Shown piece by piece: positions 37,427-46,400 of a stretch of DNA of 64,000 nt; position 1 is the first letter of the stretch, and every line of letters begins with the position of its first letter. The stretch is from NCBI GenBank assembly GCA_044352985.1, contig JBILCU010000002.1, forward strand, positions 124,001 to 188,000, in the 5' to 3' direction. The position numbers were made by a program, and so were the translations under genes. A model generated the notes under the pieces. That model saw only the letters and a list, made by a program, of their open reading frames with translations. It had not been told where the DNA came from and made no database searches. The stretch comes from JADJDM01 sp044352985. GTDB lineage: Bacteria; Bacteroidota; Bacteroidia; B-17B0; Aurantibacillaceae.

Positions 37427-37523
37427 TTTTTATAAAATTTGGCCGAAATTAATAAAGTTTTTAGAATTAAATTTGACTTATAAAGCAATTAGGCTTAAAA
37501 TTGTAAATTAATTAGCCCTTTTG

Positions 37524-38042
37524 ATGAAGATTAAAACGTATATACCTTTTTGCATCATCATTTTAACAATATTTTCATCTTGTAAAAAAAATCCTGATTC
37601 TTATCCTATAGAGCCCGCTATAGAATTTAAAGATTTTACTCCTTCAAATAAATATGAAGCTGTGTTAACACTTAATTTTACTGATGGTGACGGTGATATT
37701 GGTTTAAAAACTACTGATACTATTGGGATATATGATAAATCTACTCCTTATTACTACAATTTATATATCAAAACTCTTTATAAATCTAGTAGTGGGATTT
37801 TTAAAGACACATTAATTTACGATGTATTAACTAACAAAATTGATTCTGGATTAATTAAACAACGAATTCAATTTGTAGAAAAAACAACTAAAGAAGACTA
37901 TTTAAAAGGGCAGTTTATCATTAATTTAAACGGTTACAGACAATCTTTATCTCATAAAATCATAAAATACAAAATCTATTTTTATGATAGGGCATTGCAT
38001 AAAAGCAATGAAATTGTAACTCCCGAACTATTAGTTCCGTAA
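37524..38042 (+). CDS. Hypothetical lipoprotein
   Basis: A 172-residue protein with a lipoprotein signal (KIKTYIPFCIIILTIFSSCKKNP) and a mature part containing LNFTDGDGDIGLKTTDTIG, a phrase common in Bacteroidota lipoproteins of unknown function. The C-terminus has YFYDRALHKSNEIVTPELLV-like strand content, suggesting a beta-sandwich. An in-frame TTG just before the ATG is unlikely to be the start. It precedes the giant adhesin by about 90 bp on the same strand. Confidence 0.7.
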   Translation: MKIKTYIPFCIIILTIFSSCKKNPDSYPIEPAIEFKDFTPSNKYEAVLTLNFTDGDGDIGLKTTDTIGIYDKSTPYYYNLYIKTLYKSSSGIFKDTLIYDVLTNKIDSGLIKQRIQFVEKTTKEDYLKGQFIINLNGYRQSLSHKIIKYKIYFYDRALHKSNEIVTPELLVP

Positions 38043-38131
38043 AATGATTTACGATCTTGTTTAATTTTTTGAAAAACAATAAATTAAACTTATAATTGCT
38101 GATTAAATTCTTTATAAGTCATGTTTTTTTT

Positions 38132-41100
38132 ATGAACAAGTTTTTATTTCAAAAATCGAAATTTTTCGGGACAATACTCTGTTTTACTTTTCTCATATTA
38201 TTTCCTCAATTATCAAAATCACAATCAAATGACAATTGTGAAAATGCAATTTTTTTGCCTGATGTAAGTAATTTTTGTTCTGGATCAGCCTTTTATTCCA
38301 ATTCTGGCTCTACTGCTAGTGGTTTTGTAAATGCTTCTTGTTGGAGTGCCGGTGCAACAGAAGACGTTTGGTTTACTTTTACAGCAACTGGAACAGACGC
38401 ATTAATATCTGCTTCAGGATCCGGAAATGGCGGTTCAATGATTAGGCCTAGAATTGCAATATATACAGGAAGTTGCCTTGGAACAATAAATCAATTAAGT
38501 TGTAACAATGGAACTTCAGGATCTGGAACAACTCAGTTATATCAAAGTGCTATGTCTCCTGGGACAGTTTACTTAATTAGAATTAGTACAACAAGCTCTA
38601 ATGAAGGGACTTTTGAATTGTGCGTAAATAATTATACACCTTCAGCAAATGCTGGAGCAGATTGTGGAGGTGCTGCTTTTTTATGTAATGATAATCCAAT
38701 AAGCGTTGGCACATTAAGTGGAGGTGGCGCAAATACAGATGAGCCAGAAAGTAGCTCTTGTATGGAAAATTTTGGTGCAGATGAAGGGAATTCATCCTGG
38801 TATATATGGACTGCAGGTACATCTGGACCTTTTGCTTTTGATATTACACCTATTAATCCAACTGATGATATTGACTTTATGGTTTGGGAATTAAGTGGTA
38901 CAAATCCATGCGGCCCTAGATCTGTAATTAGATGCAATGCCTCATCTTGTTTAAACGCTAATGGATCAACAGGTTTAAGTTATTCTGATACTGATATTAA
39001 TGAAGACTCAGGGTGTGATTTTGGGGAAAATTCTTATTGTTCAGCTATCAACATGGTGGCAGGAACTACATATGCATTACTTGTAAATAATTTTAGTGCG
39101 GCTAACGGTTTTACTATTAATTTTAATACAACTCAAACAGGTGGCTCAATTAGTGGTCCGTTACCTGTTATTACAACCAATACAACTACAATTTGTGCAG
39201 GCAGTTCAATAATTTTTAACGGAACAAATTCTACCAATATTGGAGGTGGTTTAAATTGGAATTTTGTAAATGGTGGCTCTCCTACTTCTGCTAGCGGAAT
39301 TGGACCACATACAGTTACATATTCAAATCCAGGAAACTATACAGCTATATTAACCGGAACTGATAATTTAGGGTGCAATAAAACAGAATCTGTTGTAATT
39401 ACTGTTAATACGCTTCCAAATCCACCGGGAGTAAACAATATCTCATATTGCCAAAATCAAAATGCTACAGCGCTAACAGCAACAGGGAGTAATTTATTGT
39501 GGTATACATCTTCAAGTGGTGGAACAGGAAGTTCAACTGCCCCTATTCCATCTACTGCAACTGTAGGTACAACTACCTATTATGTTTCACAAACGGTATC
39601 TGGTTGCGAAAGCAATAGAGCGCAAATAATAGTGTCTGTTAATTCTGGACCAAGTGTAAATCAAGTAAATGATATAACAAGCTGCGAAGGGCAAACAGTA
39701 AATACAATTACTTTTACAGGAACTAGTGGTGCTACTTTTAATTGGACAAACAACAATACAAGCATTGGACTAAGCGCTTCAGGAAGCTCAAACATCCCAA
39801 GTTTTACTTCAGCAAATCCGGGTACAAATTCAATTTCTGGTTTAATTACGGTAACGCCTACTTTATCTGGTTGTACCGGAGCAGCGATAACATTTTCAAT
39901 TACCGTTAATCCTGAAATAGCACCAACTTTTACTCAAATTAATGCAATCTGTAATGGACAAACACTTAATCCATTACCAACAACATCTGATAATGGTATT
40001 AATGGATCTTGGTTACCTGCTCCAAACAATACTCAAACTACAACTTATACTTTTACCCCAACAGCAGGACAATGTGCTATAACTACTCAAATGACAATTA
40101 CAGTTAACCCAGGAGTTGTCCCAACTTTTACTCAAGTACAAGCGATTTGTGAGGGTGGAACACTAAACCCATTACCATCTACTTCCGACAATGGGGTTAC
40201 TGGAACCTGGGCGCCAGTAATGAATAATTTACAAACAACCACTTATACTTTCACACCTTCAATTACTACTTGTGTATCCAACGTACAAATGACGATAACG
40301 GTGAATGCTGTTCCTACTCTGCAGAGCGTTTCAAGCCAAACTGTATGTGCAAATTCGTCTACTGCTTCAATAAATTTTGTTTCAACCCCAACGGGAGCAA
40401 CAGTGAATTGGACAAACGATAATAATACAATTGGAATTGGAACTTCAGGAGTGGGCAATATAAATTCTTTTACAGGTACAAATTCTGGAATAAATGACAT
40501 TATAGGTAATTTTTCTGTTACAGCTTCATTAAATGGATGCACAAGCAATGCGCTGGTATTTACTATTACAGTAACTCCAACACCAACTTTAAATCCAGTA
40601 GCAAGTCAAACATGGTGTACAGGACAAAATACTACTCCAATTAATTTTGCGTTTAACCCTACAACTGCATCAGTTAGTTGGAGCAATACAAATACTAGTA
40701 TTGGTCTTGCGGCAAATGGAAATGGAGACATAGCAAGTTTCACATTAGTAAATTCAGGCTCATCAGTTCAAAATTCAACTTTAAGTGCTTATGCAATTGC
40801 TAATGCTTGTTCAAGTGCTGTAGTTACATTTACGATTACGGTAAACCCAATACCTACATTGGCTTCGATTACTAGTCAAACAATTTGTGCAGGCGCTCAA
40901 AGTTCACCCATTAATTTTACTATTTTACCATCAAATTCAACAGTTAACTGGACAAACAGTACACCTCAAATAGGTCTTTCAGCTAACGGTGTTGACAATA
41001 TTAATTCATTTACAAGTCAAAATGCAGGAAGTACTCCACTTACTGGAGTTTTTCAAGCAACTCCAAGTTTTGCAGGTTGCAACGGAACGATACAAACTTT

Positions 41101-43174
41101 TAGTATTACAATAAATCCAATACCAACTCTAAACACAATAACAAGTCAAACCTTGTGTGCGGGAATAACTACTAACTATATTGGTTTTAGTGTTAGCCCA
41201 AGCACTGCAACTGTAAATTGGACGAATTCAAATTCAACAATTGGATTAAGTAGCAACGGAATTGGAGATATTAACGGTTTTACAGCTTTAAATTCAACAA
41301 ATTCAACTATAACCGCTTTAATAAATGCTGTACCAAATTTATCAGGATGCAATGGTGCCGCTCAAAATTTCATAATCGAAGTAAATCCAATACCTGTAAT
41401 ACAAGCAATAACAGATAAAACTTATTGTACTGGTTCAGCCACATTACCAATTACATTAAGTGTTACACCTATTGGTTCTACAATAAATTGGACAAATTCA
41501 AACTCATCAATTGGCTTAGGAGGAAATGGCAATGGCAATATACCTTCTTTTCTACCCACTAATACAAGTAATACTTCTATTTCAGGAGCAATTACAGTTA
41601 ATGCCGACTTTAATGGTTGTAACGCTATAGTCCAAACATTTAACATCAACATCAATTTAACCCCTGTTGCTACCGTGAACTCTAATTCTCCGGTATGTGT
41701 AAACAACACAATTAACTTAACTTCTTCCGGAGGCAATACTTATTCTTGGCTGGGACCGAGTGGTTTCGTAAGCACTTCACAAAATCCAATTCTAGCAAAT
41801 GCAACAACTTCAATGTCCGGAACCTATTCACTTACGGTTACCGAATCAACAGGTAATTGCCAAGGCACAGCTACTTTAAATGTAGTAGTTAATGCACTTC
41901 CGGTTGTTAGTGCAATAAGTAATTCACCAATTTGCATAGGAGGAACAATTAATTTAAGTGCAAATGCAAATAATGTAATTAGTTTTTCATGGGTAGGTCC
42001 TGAAAATTTCTCTTCAACATCTTTTAATCCAAGTATTCAAAATGCAACCTTAACTATGGCAGGAAATTATACCTTAACCGTACAAAATGCGGAAGGCTGT
42101 TTTAATGCAAGTGTTATTGGCATCAATATTTTGCCTCTTCCTTTACCACCAATTGTAAATGCTATAAATTTATGTCAAAATAGTACATCACTACCATTAA
42201 TTGCATTACCTGATGCAGGTGGTAATTTAAACTGGTACGGCAACAACTCTACTGGTGGAACACCAACATTAAACGCACCAATACCATCAACCTCTACACT
42301 TGGAACCTTACCATATTATGTATCTCAAACCATTCAAGGATGTGAAAGCCAGAGGATAAACCTAAATGTAACCATTTTACCATTACCAACAGGGATATTG
42401 AATTCTGTTATACCTAAATGTGCTCCTTTCTGTAATAGATTTATTTTAACTTCCTCTAATATGATAAATCAATATCAATGGAATATGGGGAATGGATTAT
42501 TAACTTCAAATAACGATACCATAATTCATTGTTATCCATTTGCAGGAAAATATTCTGTAAGTGTTAAAATAACAGATGCATCTGGTTGTTTTAATACATT
42601 ACAATTTCCTGATTGGGTTACAGTATATGAAAATCCTATTGCGAGTTTTACTTCGAACGAAACCGAAATTACTCTTCTTGAACCAACAGTACAATTTGAA
42701 AATCAAAGTATAGGTGATTCTATTGTTTATTACAATTGGAATTTCGGCGACTATGGTAATATTTCGTCTAATCAAATTAATCCTTCTCACACCTATGAAA
42801 CCTTAGGTTCGTTTACTGTAACACTAATAGTAAAAACGAGTAATGGTTGTACTGACACAACAAATAGAATTATTGAAATTGGAGAAGATATAAACATTTA
42901 TATTCCAAACTCATTTAGTCCGAATGATGATCAATTAAACGAAGAATTTTTTCCTGAAGGAACAGGTATTTCTGAAGAAAAATATCAATTGCAGGTTTTT
43001 GACAGATGGGGTGAACTTGTTTTTTCTACAAATAAATTATCTGAACATTGGAAAGGATTAAGAGTCAACGGAATTGAGCCTTTACTTGAAGATACTTACA
43101 TCTATAAAATTGACTTACAAACAATAAAAGGGAACAAGATTAACAAGGTTGGGCATGTTACTCTGATCAGATAG
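38132..43174 (+). CDS. Giant secreted repeat protein with gliding-motility-associated C-terminal domain
   Basis: A 1680-residue exported adhesin-like protein. The start at 38132 (MNKFLFQKSKFFGTILCFTF) gives a signal peptide ending near KSQS; a TTG upstream is not needed. The order is: an N-terminal jelly-roll-like region (CENAIFLPD ... DVWFTFTATG), PKD (SPTSASGIGPHTVTYSNPGNYTA), Ig-like WYTSSSGG module, six PKD-like modules of about 90 residues (each with INF...VNWTN...IGL), two 66-residue TFTQ modules between the first and second of these, two SNSPVC...YSW/SW.GP Ig modules, a second WYGNNSTGG module, a PKD domain (YYNWNFGDYG ... SHTYETLGSF), and a C-terminal PNSFSPNDDQLNEEF ... VFDRWGELVF domain, the type B T9SS sorting domain. 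It is probably surface-bound or secreted by type IX secretion and may serve adhesion or gliding. Confidence 0.9.
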   Translation: MNKFLFQKSKFFGTILCFTFLILFPQLSKSQSNDNCENAIFLPDVSNFCSGSAFYSNSGSTASGFVNASCWSAGATEDVWFTFTATGTDALISASGSGNGGSMIRPRIAIYTGSCLGTINQLSCNNGTSGSGTTQLYQSAMSPGTVYLIRISTTSSNEGTFELCVNNYTPSANAGADCGGAAFLCNDNPISVGTLSGGGANTDEPESSSCMENFGADEGNSSWYIWTAGTSGPFAFDITPINPTDDIDFMVWELSGTNPCGPRSVIRCNASSCLNANGSTGLSYSDTDINEDSGCDFGENSYCSAINMVAGTTYALLVNNFSAANGFTINFNTTQTGGSISGPLPVITTNTTTICAGSSIIFNGTNSTNIGGGLNWNFVNGGSPTSASGIGPHTVTYSNPGNYTAILTGTDNLGCNKTESVVITVNTLPNPPGVNNISYCQNQNATALTATGSNLLWYTSSSGGTGSSTAPIPSTATVGTTTYYVSQTVSGCESNRAQIIVSVNSGPSVNQVNDITSCEGQTVNTITFTGTSGATFNWTNNNTSIGLSASGSSNIPSFTSANPGTNSISGLITVTPTLSGCTGAAITFSITVNPEIAPTFTQINAICNGQTLNPLPTTSDNGINGSWLPAPNNTQTTTYTFTPTAGQCAITTQMTITVNPGVVPTFTQVQAICEGGTLNPLPSTSDNGVTGTWAPVMNNLQTTTYTFTPSITTCVSNVQMTITVNAVPTLQSVSSQTVCANSSTASINFVSTPTGATVNWTNDNNTIGIGTSGVGNINSFTGTNSGINDIIGNFSVTASLNGCTSNALVFTITVTPTPTLNPVASQTWCTGQNTTPINFAFNPTTASVSWSNTNTSIGLAANGNGDIASFTLVNSGSSVQNSTLSAYAIANACSSAVVTFTITVNPIPTLASITSQTICAGAQSSPINFTILPSNSTVNWTNSTPQIGLSANGVDNINSFTSQNAGSTPLTGVFQATPSFAGCNGTIQTFSITINPIPTLNTITSQTLCAGITTNYIGFSVSPSTATVNWTNSNSTIGLSSNGIGDINGFTALNSTNSTITALINAVPNLSGCNGAAQNFIIEVNPIPVIQAITDKTYCTGSATLPITLSVTPIGSTINWTNSNSSIGLGGNGNGNIPSFLPTNTSNTSISGAITVNADFNGCNAIVQTFNININLTPVATVNSNSPVCVNNTINLTSSGGNTYSWLGPSGFVSTSQNPILANATTSMSGTYSLTVTESTGNCQGTATLNVVVNALPVVSAISNSPICIGGTINLSANANNVISFSWVGPENFSSTSFNPSIQNATLTMAGNYTLTVQNAEGCFNASVIGINILPLPLPPIVNAINLCQNSTSLPLIALPDAGGNLNWYGNNSTGGTPTLNAPIPSTSTLGTLPYYVSQTIQGCESQRINLNVTILPLPTGILNSVIPKCAPFCNRFILTSSNMINQYQWNMGNGLLTSNNDTIIHCYPFAGKYSVSVKITDASGCFNTLQFPDWVTVYENPIASFTSNETEITLLEPTVQFENQSIGDSIVYYNWNFGDYGNISSNQINPSHTYETLGSFTVTLIVKTSNGCTDTTNRIIEIGEDINIYIPNSFSPNDDQLNEEFFPEGTGISEEKYQLQVFDRWGELVFSTNKLSEHWKGLRVNGIEPLLEDTYIYKIDLQTIKGNKINKVGHVTLIR
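40270..41640 (+). repeat. Five in-register 270-nt coding repeats
   Basis: Within the giant adhesin gene the NWTN-type codons recur at 40406, 40676, 40946, 41216 and 41486, exactly 270 nt apart each time. A sixth copy starts further upstream (39740) and is separated by two 198-nt repeats (TFTQ starts at 39926 and 40124). The protein copies are diverged, the spacing is not. Confidence 0.85.
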
Positions 43175-43179
43175 AGGAA

Positions 43180-43818
43180 TTATCTCTCATCAATTACCTC
43201 GCATTTACAAGCTTTTGAATCAAAAACAAATTGATTTTCTAAAATATCTAAGTTTGGGGTAAGTGTTTTTAACTCGTAAGTTTGTGTACCGCCATCTTTC
43301 ATCAACATAATCATTTTTTTTACCTGTTTTTTTGGTTTATCTACAAATAATTTTATAGTGTGAAATTTTTTCTTCTCAGGCTTTACAGAAGGATACAAAT
43401 TTATTATTGTTAAGCCGGCTTCTTCTTTGTCAAATTTATATTTATATCCATTTTCATACATAGTAAATATTTTAGTTGGATCTAATGCATCATCTGCTGA
43501 AGGTTCATAATTTTTAATAGACACTTCATTAGCTTCTTTATTAAAAGTCCAAACTGTTTTCCCGTCACATAAAATTGAGTTTCCAGGGATTTCCAATCTA
43601 AATTTTGTACCCTTAACTTGTATTTTTCCCGTTTGTTTATCCGTTTGTTTTTTATCTTTATTTGTAATAATTAAAGAATAATCGGTAGTAATCGTTTTGT
43701 ACGATTTTGTTGTTTTTGAGATGTCGTCTAAAATAACTTTTGCCTTTGGATCTTGATCTTGCGCATTTAAATTGCTGACAGAAAGTAAAGTAACAAGAAC
43801 TAAAAATAAATTTTTCAT
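43180..43818 (-). CDS. LolA-like outer-membrane lipoprotein carrier-family protein
   Basis: A 212-residue periplasmic protein with a signal peptide (KNLFLVLVTLLSVSNLNAQ). The mature part follows the LolA fold pattern: ILDDISKTTKSYKTITTDYSLII, TGKIQVKGTKFRLEIPGNSILCDGKTVWTFNKEANEVSI, and a C-terminal KKFHTIKLFVDKPKKQVKKMIMLMKDGG. Bacteroidota encode several LolA-like paralogues, so whether this one carries lipoproteins is uncertain. It is convergent with the adhesin gene. Confidence 0.85.
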   Translation of the reverse strand: MKNLFLVLVTLLSVSNLNAQDQDPKAKVILDDISKTTKSYKTITTDYSLIITNKDKKQTDKQTGKIQVKGTKFRLEIPGNSILCDGKTVWTFNKEANEVSIKNYEPSADDALDPTKIFTMYENGYKYKFDKEEAGLTIINLYPSVKPEKKKFHTIKLFVDKPKKQVKKMIMLMKDGGTQTYELKTLTPNLDILENQFVFDSKACKCEVIDER

Positions 43819-43912
43819 TTTATGTTTTTTGAATGATTATCCCAATATGTATGCCAAAAAAACACCAAAAATAGAAAAGTTATTTATAATTTTATTTAAT
43901 TAACTTAAAATA

Positions 43913-43941
43913 AAAAACCCACTCTATTTAAGTGGGTTTTT
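43913..43941. terminator. Bidirectional-looking hairpin terminator
   Basis: An 11-bp stem AAAAACCCACT / AGTGGGTTTTT with a 7-nt loop, T-rich on both strands. It closes the gene at 43965-44432 on the minus strand. Confidence 0.82.
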
Positions 43942-43964
43942 AGTTTTAGTTTAAATTTAATTAA

Positions 43965-44432
43965 TTAATCTTCTATTTCAATTGCTTTATCTAAATCATC
44001 GGCTTTTTCATCTGCCTCAGTTTCCATTTTATCTTGTACTTTATCTATACCTTCTTTTCTCGCTTCTTTTTTTTCTTTTGCTTTCGCTTTAAGTTTATCT
44101 TTTTGTTCTTGAGTTAAAACTTGTTTTACACCTTCTCTATAATCTTTTCTGCATTGCTGAACTTCTTTTCTAGTGATTACTCTGTCATCAGGATTTTTTT
44201 TCGGCTTGTATTTTGATTTAATTTCTTCCATTTTTTTAGCCCTAGCTAATGCTAAATCATAAATTTTAGGCTTTTGCGTTTCTGATAAACCAACTTTTTT
44301 GTCTAAGTGATTTACCGAACGCTGCGCTTTTTCTTCAGGGCTTGCTTGTTGATTTTTCTTTTTTTGTACTTCTTTCTGCGCATAGGCAGTTACTGAAAGC
44401 ACTAATGTTAAAAACAATACGATTTTTTTCAT
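43965..44432 (-). CDS. Small secreted Lys/Glu-rich helical protein (Spy/DUF4890-like)
   Basis: A 155-residue protein with a signal peptide (KKIVLFLTLVLSVTAYAQ). The mature part is highly charged and helical: AQRSVNHLDKKVGLSETQKPKIYDLALARAKKMEEIKSKY and REGVKQVLTQEQKDKLKAKAKEKKEARKEG. The pattern 'L.LSE.Q...I..L...' followed by 'VLT.EQ...' resembles Spy/CpxP-like and DUF4890 periplasmic proteins. An acidic tail ends the protein. The role is not known; a chaperone-like or metal-stress role would be a guess. Confidence 0.7.
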   Translation of the reverse strand: MKKIVLFLTLVLSVTAYAQKEVQKKKNQQASPEEKAQRSVNHLDKKVGLSETQKPKIYDLALARAKKMEEIKSKYKPKKNPDDRVITRKEVQQCRKDYREGVKQVLTQEQKDKLKAKAKEKKEARKEGIDKVQDKMETEADEKADDLDKAIEIED

Positions 44433-44494
44433 GATTTTAAGTTTTATTTTATATTAAGAAAATATCATGCCAAATTTAATCTAAAAATTATCGA

Positions 44495-44502
44495 TATTTT
44501 TG
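44495..44502 (+). promoter_or_regulatory. Candidate -7 box of the gene at 44518
   Basis: TATTTTTG matches TAnnTTTG and lies 15 nt before the ATG. No clear TTTG at the proper distance was found upstream. Confidence 0.3.
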
Positions 44503-44517
44503 TGTAAAATTTTAACA

Positions 44518-45039
44518 ATGGATATTTTATTTAGTTTATTACTTGTGCTAATAACTTCCGGGGGAGTTTTTGCAACAGCCTATTTTATTATGCAATCATT
44601 TTTTAAAAATGAGAACAGAAGAAGACAGGCAGAAATTCGTAAATCAACTTTTTCAGTATCTATGCCTATTCGATTTCAGGCATATGAAAGAGTAATTATT
44701 TTTTTAGAGCGATTACATCCAAATAATCTGGTTTTGCGTGTCAACAAAATAAATTTCACTGCTCAACAATTACATGCTGAACTATTAAAAACAATTAGGG
44801 CTGAATACGAGCACAATTTATCTCAACAAATTTATTTAAGTCCGGGAGCTTGGGAATTAGTAAAAACTGCTAAAGAAGAAACTGTAAAATTAGTACACAT
44901 AGCCTCATCTAAAGTAAATGATCAATCAAAAGGCCAAGAATTAGCGACAATAATTTTACAAATTACATCAAGTGTAGAAAAAATGCCAAGCCAAGTTGCT
45001 ATTGATTATATAAAACAAGAAGTTACACAGTTATATTAA
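44518..45039 (+). CDS. Conserved hypothetical membrane-anchored protein
   Basis: A 173-residue protein with one N-terminal membrane segment (ILFSLLLVLITSGGVFATAYFIM) followed by a soluble alpha-helical domain. The words FSVSMPIRFQAYERVIIFLERLHPNNLVLR and IRAEYEHNLSQQIYLSPGAWELVKTAKEETVKLV are what I recall from a small Bacteroidota-specific family of unknown function. An upstream TTG extends the frame by six codons, but the ATG at 44518 fits better. It is followed on the same strand by icd after 70 bp. Confidence 0.7.
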   Translation: MDILFSLLLVLITSGGVFATAYFIMQSFFKNENRRRQAEIRKSTFSVSMPIRFQAYERVIIFLERLHPNNLVLRVNKINFTAQQLHAELLKTIRAEYEHNLSQQIYLSPGAWELVKTAKEETVKLVHIASSKVNDQSKGQELATIILQITSSVEKMPSQVAIDYIKQEVTQLY

Positions 45040-45076
45040 ATCATTTAATGTTTCTCTCTTGTTTTCATAAAAAACA

Positions 45077-45084
45077 TATATTTG
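45077..45084 (+). promoter_or_regulatory. Candidate -7 promoter box of icd
   Basis: TATATTTG fits TAnnTTTG and lies 25 nt upstream of the icd ATG. The upstream -33 element is not clear. Confidence 0.35.
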
Positions 45085-45109
45085 AAATCTGTAAACAAAT
45101 AAAACTAAT

Positions 45110-46342
45110 ATGAGTAAAATTAAAGTAGCTAACCCTGTAGTTGAATTAGATGGGGATGAAATGACAAGAATTATCTGGAAATTTATTAAAGATAAATTAA
45201 TTGTACCATACCTTGATGTTGATATTAAATATTACGATTTAGGTATTGAACATAGAGACGCGACAAATGACCAAGTTACAATTGATTCTGCGGAAGCAAT
45301 AAAAAAATACGGAGTAGGTATTAAATGTGCTACAATTACTCCTGATGAAGCTCGTGTAAAAGAGTTTAACTTAAAACAAATGTGGAAATCTCCAAACGGA
45401 ACTATCCGTAACATTTTAGATGGAACTGTTTTCCGTGAGCCAATCGTTTGCGCAAATGTTCCTCGTTTAGTTACAAACTGGACAGCTCCAATAATTGTTG
45501 GAAGACATGCATTTGGAGATCAATATCGTGCAACTGATATGGTTGTAAAAGGAAAAGGTAAATTAACTATGACTTTTACACCTGAAGATGGATCTGCTCC
45601 TGTTACGCATGAAGTTTATAACTATAAAGGAAATGGTGTAGCATTAAGCATGTACAATACTGAAGAATCTATTCGCGGATTTGCACATTCTTGTTTTAAT
45701 GTAGCCTTAAATAAAAAATGGCCATTATATCTTTCTACCAAAAACACCATTCTAAAAAAATACGACGGATTCTTTAAAGATATTTTTGAAGAAATTTATC
45801 AAAAAGAATACAAATCAAAATTTGAAGCTGCAGGAATAGTATACGAACATCGTTTAATTGATGATATGGTTGCATCTGCTTTAAAATGGAATGGTAATTT
45901 TGTTTGGGCTTGTAAAAATTATGATGGTGATGTTCAATCTGACAGCGTTGCTCAAGGTTTTGGATCTCTAGGATTAATGACATCAGTATTAGTTACTCCT
46001 GATGGAAAAATTATGGAGGCTGAAGCTGCTCACGGTACAGTTACTCGTCACTTCCGCGATCATCAGGCAGGCAAACCTACTTCAACCAATCCAATTGCAT
46101 CTATTTTTGCTTGGACTAGAGGATTAGAATTCAGAGGGAAATTAGATGGCAATCAAGATCTAATTAACTTCTGCCATGCTTTAGAACAAGTTTGCGTTGA
46201 AACAGTTGAAAGCGGTAAAATGACTAAAGATTTAGCGGTATGTGTTCATGGAAATAAAGTTAACCATGGCGAACACTACCTATATACTGAAGAGTTTTTA
46301 AATGCTATTGATGAAAACTTAAGAAAAAAATTAGGCAAATAA
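45110..46342 (+). CDS. icd: NADP-dependent isocitrate dehydrogenase (dimeric, eukaryotic-like type)
   Basis: Oxidatively decarboxylates isocitrate in the TCA cycle. The 410-residue protein starts KIKVANPVVELDGDEMTRIIWKFIKDKLI and has CATITPDEARVKEFNLKQMWKSPNGTIRNILDGTVFREPI, the type II (mitochondrial-like) isocitrate dehydrogenase signature, MTSVLVTPDGKIMEAEAAHGTVTRH and a C-terminal dimerisation region. This class uses NADP; no residue contradicts that. It is bounded by a promoter candidate and a strong terminator, so it is monocistronic. Confidence 0.96.
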   Translation: MSKIKVANPVVELDGDEMTRIIWKFIKDKLIVPYLDVDIKYYDLGIEHRDATNDQVTIDSAEAIKKYGVGIKCATITPDEARVKEFNLKQMWKSPNGTIRNILDGTVFREPIVCANVPRLVTNWTAPIIVGRHAFGDQYRATDMVVKGKGKLTMTFTPEDGSAPVTHEVYNYKGNGVALSMYNTEESIRGFAHSCFNVALNKKWPLYLSTKNTILKKYDGFFKDIFEEIYQKEYKSKFEAAGIVYEHRLIDDMVASALKWNGNFVWACKNYDGDVQSDSVAQGFGSLGLMTSVLVTPDGKIMEAEAAHGTVTRHFRDHQAGKPTSTNPIASIFAWTRGLEFRGKLDGNQDLINFCHALEQVCVETVESGKMTKDLAVCVHGNKVNHGEHYLYTEEFLNAIDENLRKKLGK

Positions 46343-46370
46343 TTTTTTTAATAGCACATATTACAACAAA

Positions 46371-46400
46371 AAAATCCCCGAAAAAATTTTCGGGGATTTT
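46371..46400. terminator. Bidirectional terminator between icd and a glycosyltransferase
   Basis: A 14-bp stem (AAAATCCCCGAAAA / TTTTCGGGGATTTT) separating two convergent genes, with T-rich sequence on either side. Confidence 0.9.

Noticed and set aside
38632..38937. Minus-strand open frames inside the giant adhesin gene
   Set aside because: They are antisense frames in low-complexity Thr/Ser/Asn-rich coding sequence and show no motifs.
39740..41640. Direct repeats as a CRISPR array
   Set aside because: The repeats are in-frame protein modules of 270 and 198 nt, diverged from each other, with no short identical repeats separated by spacers.
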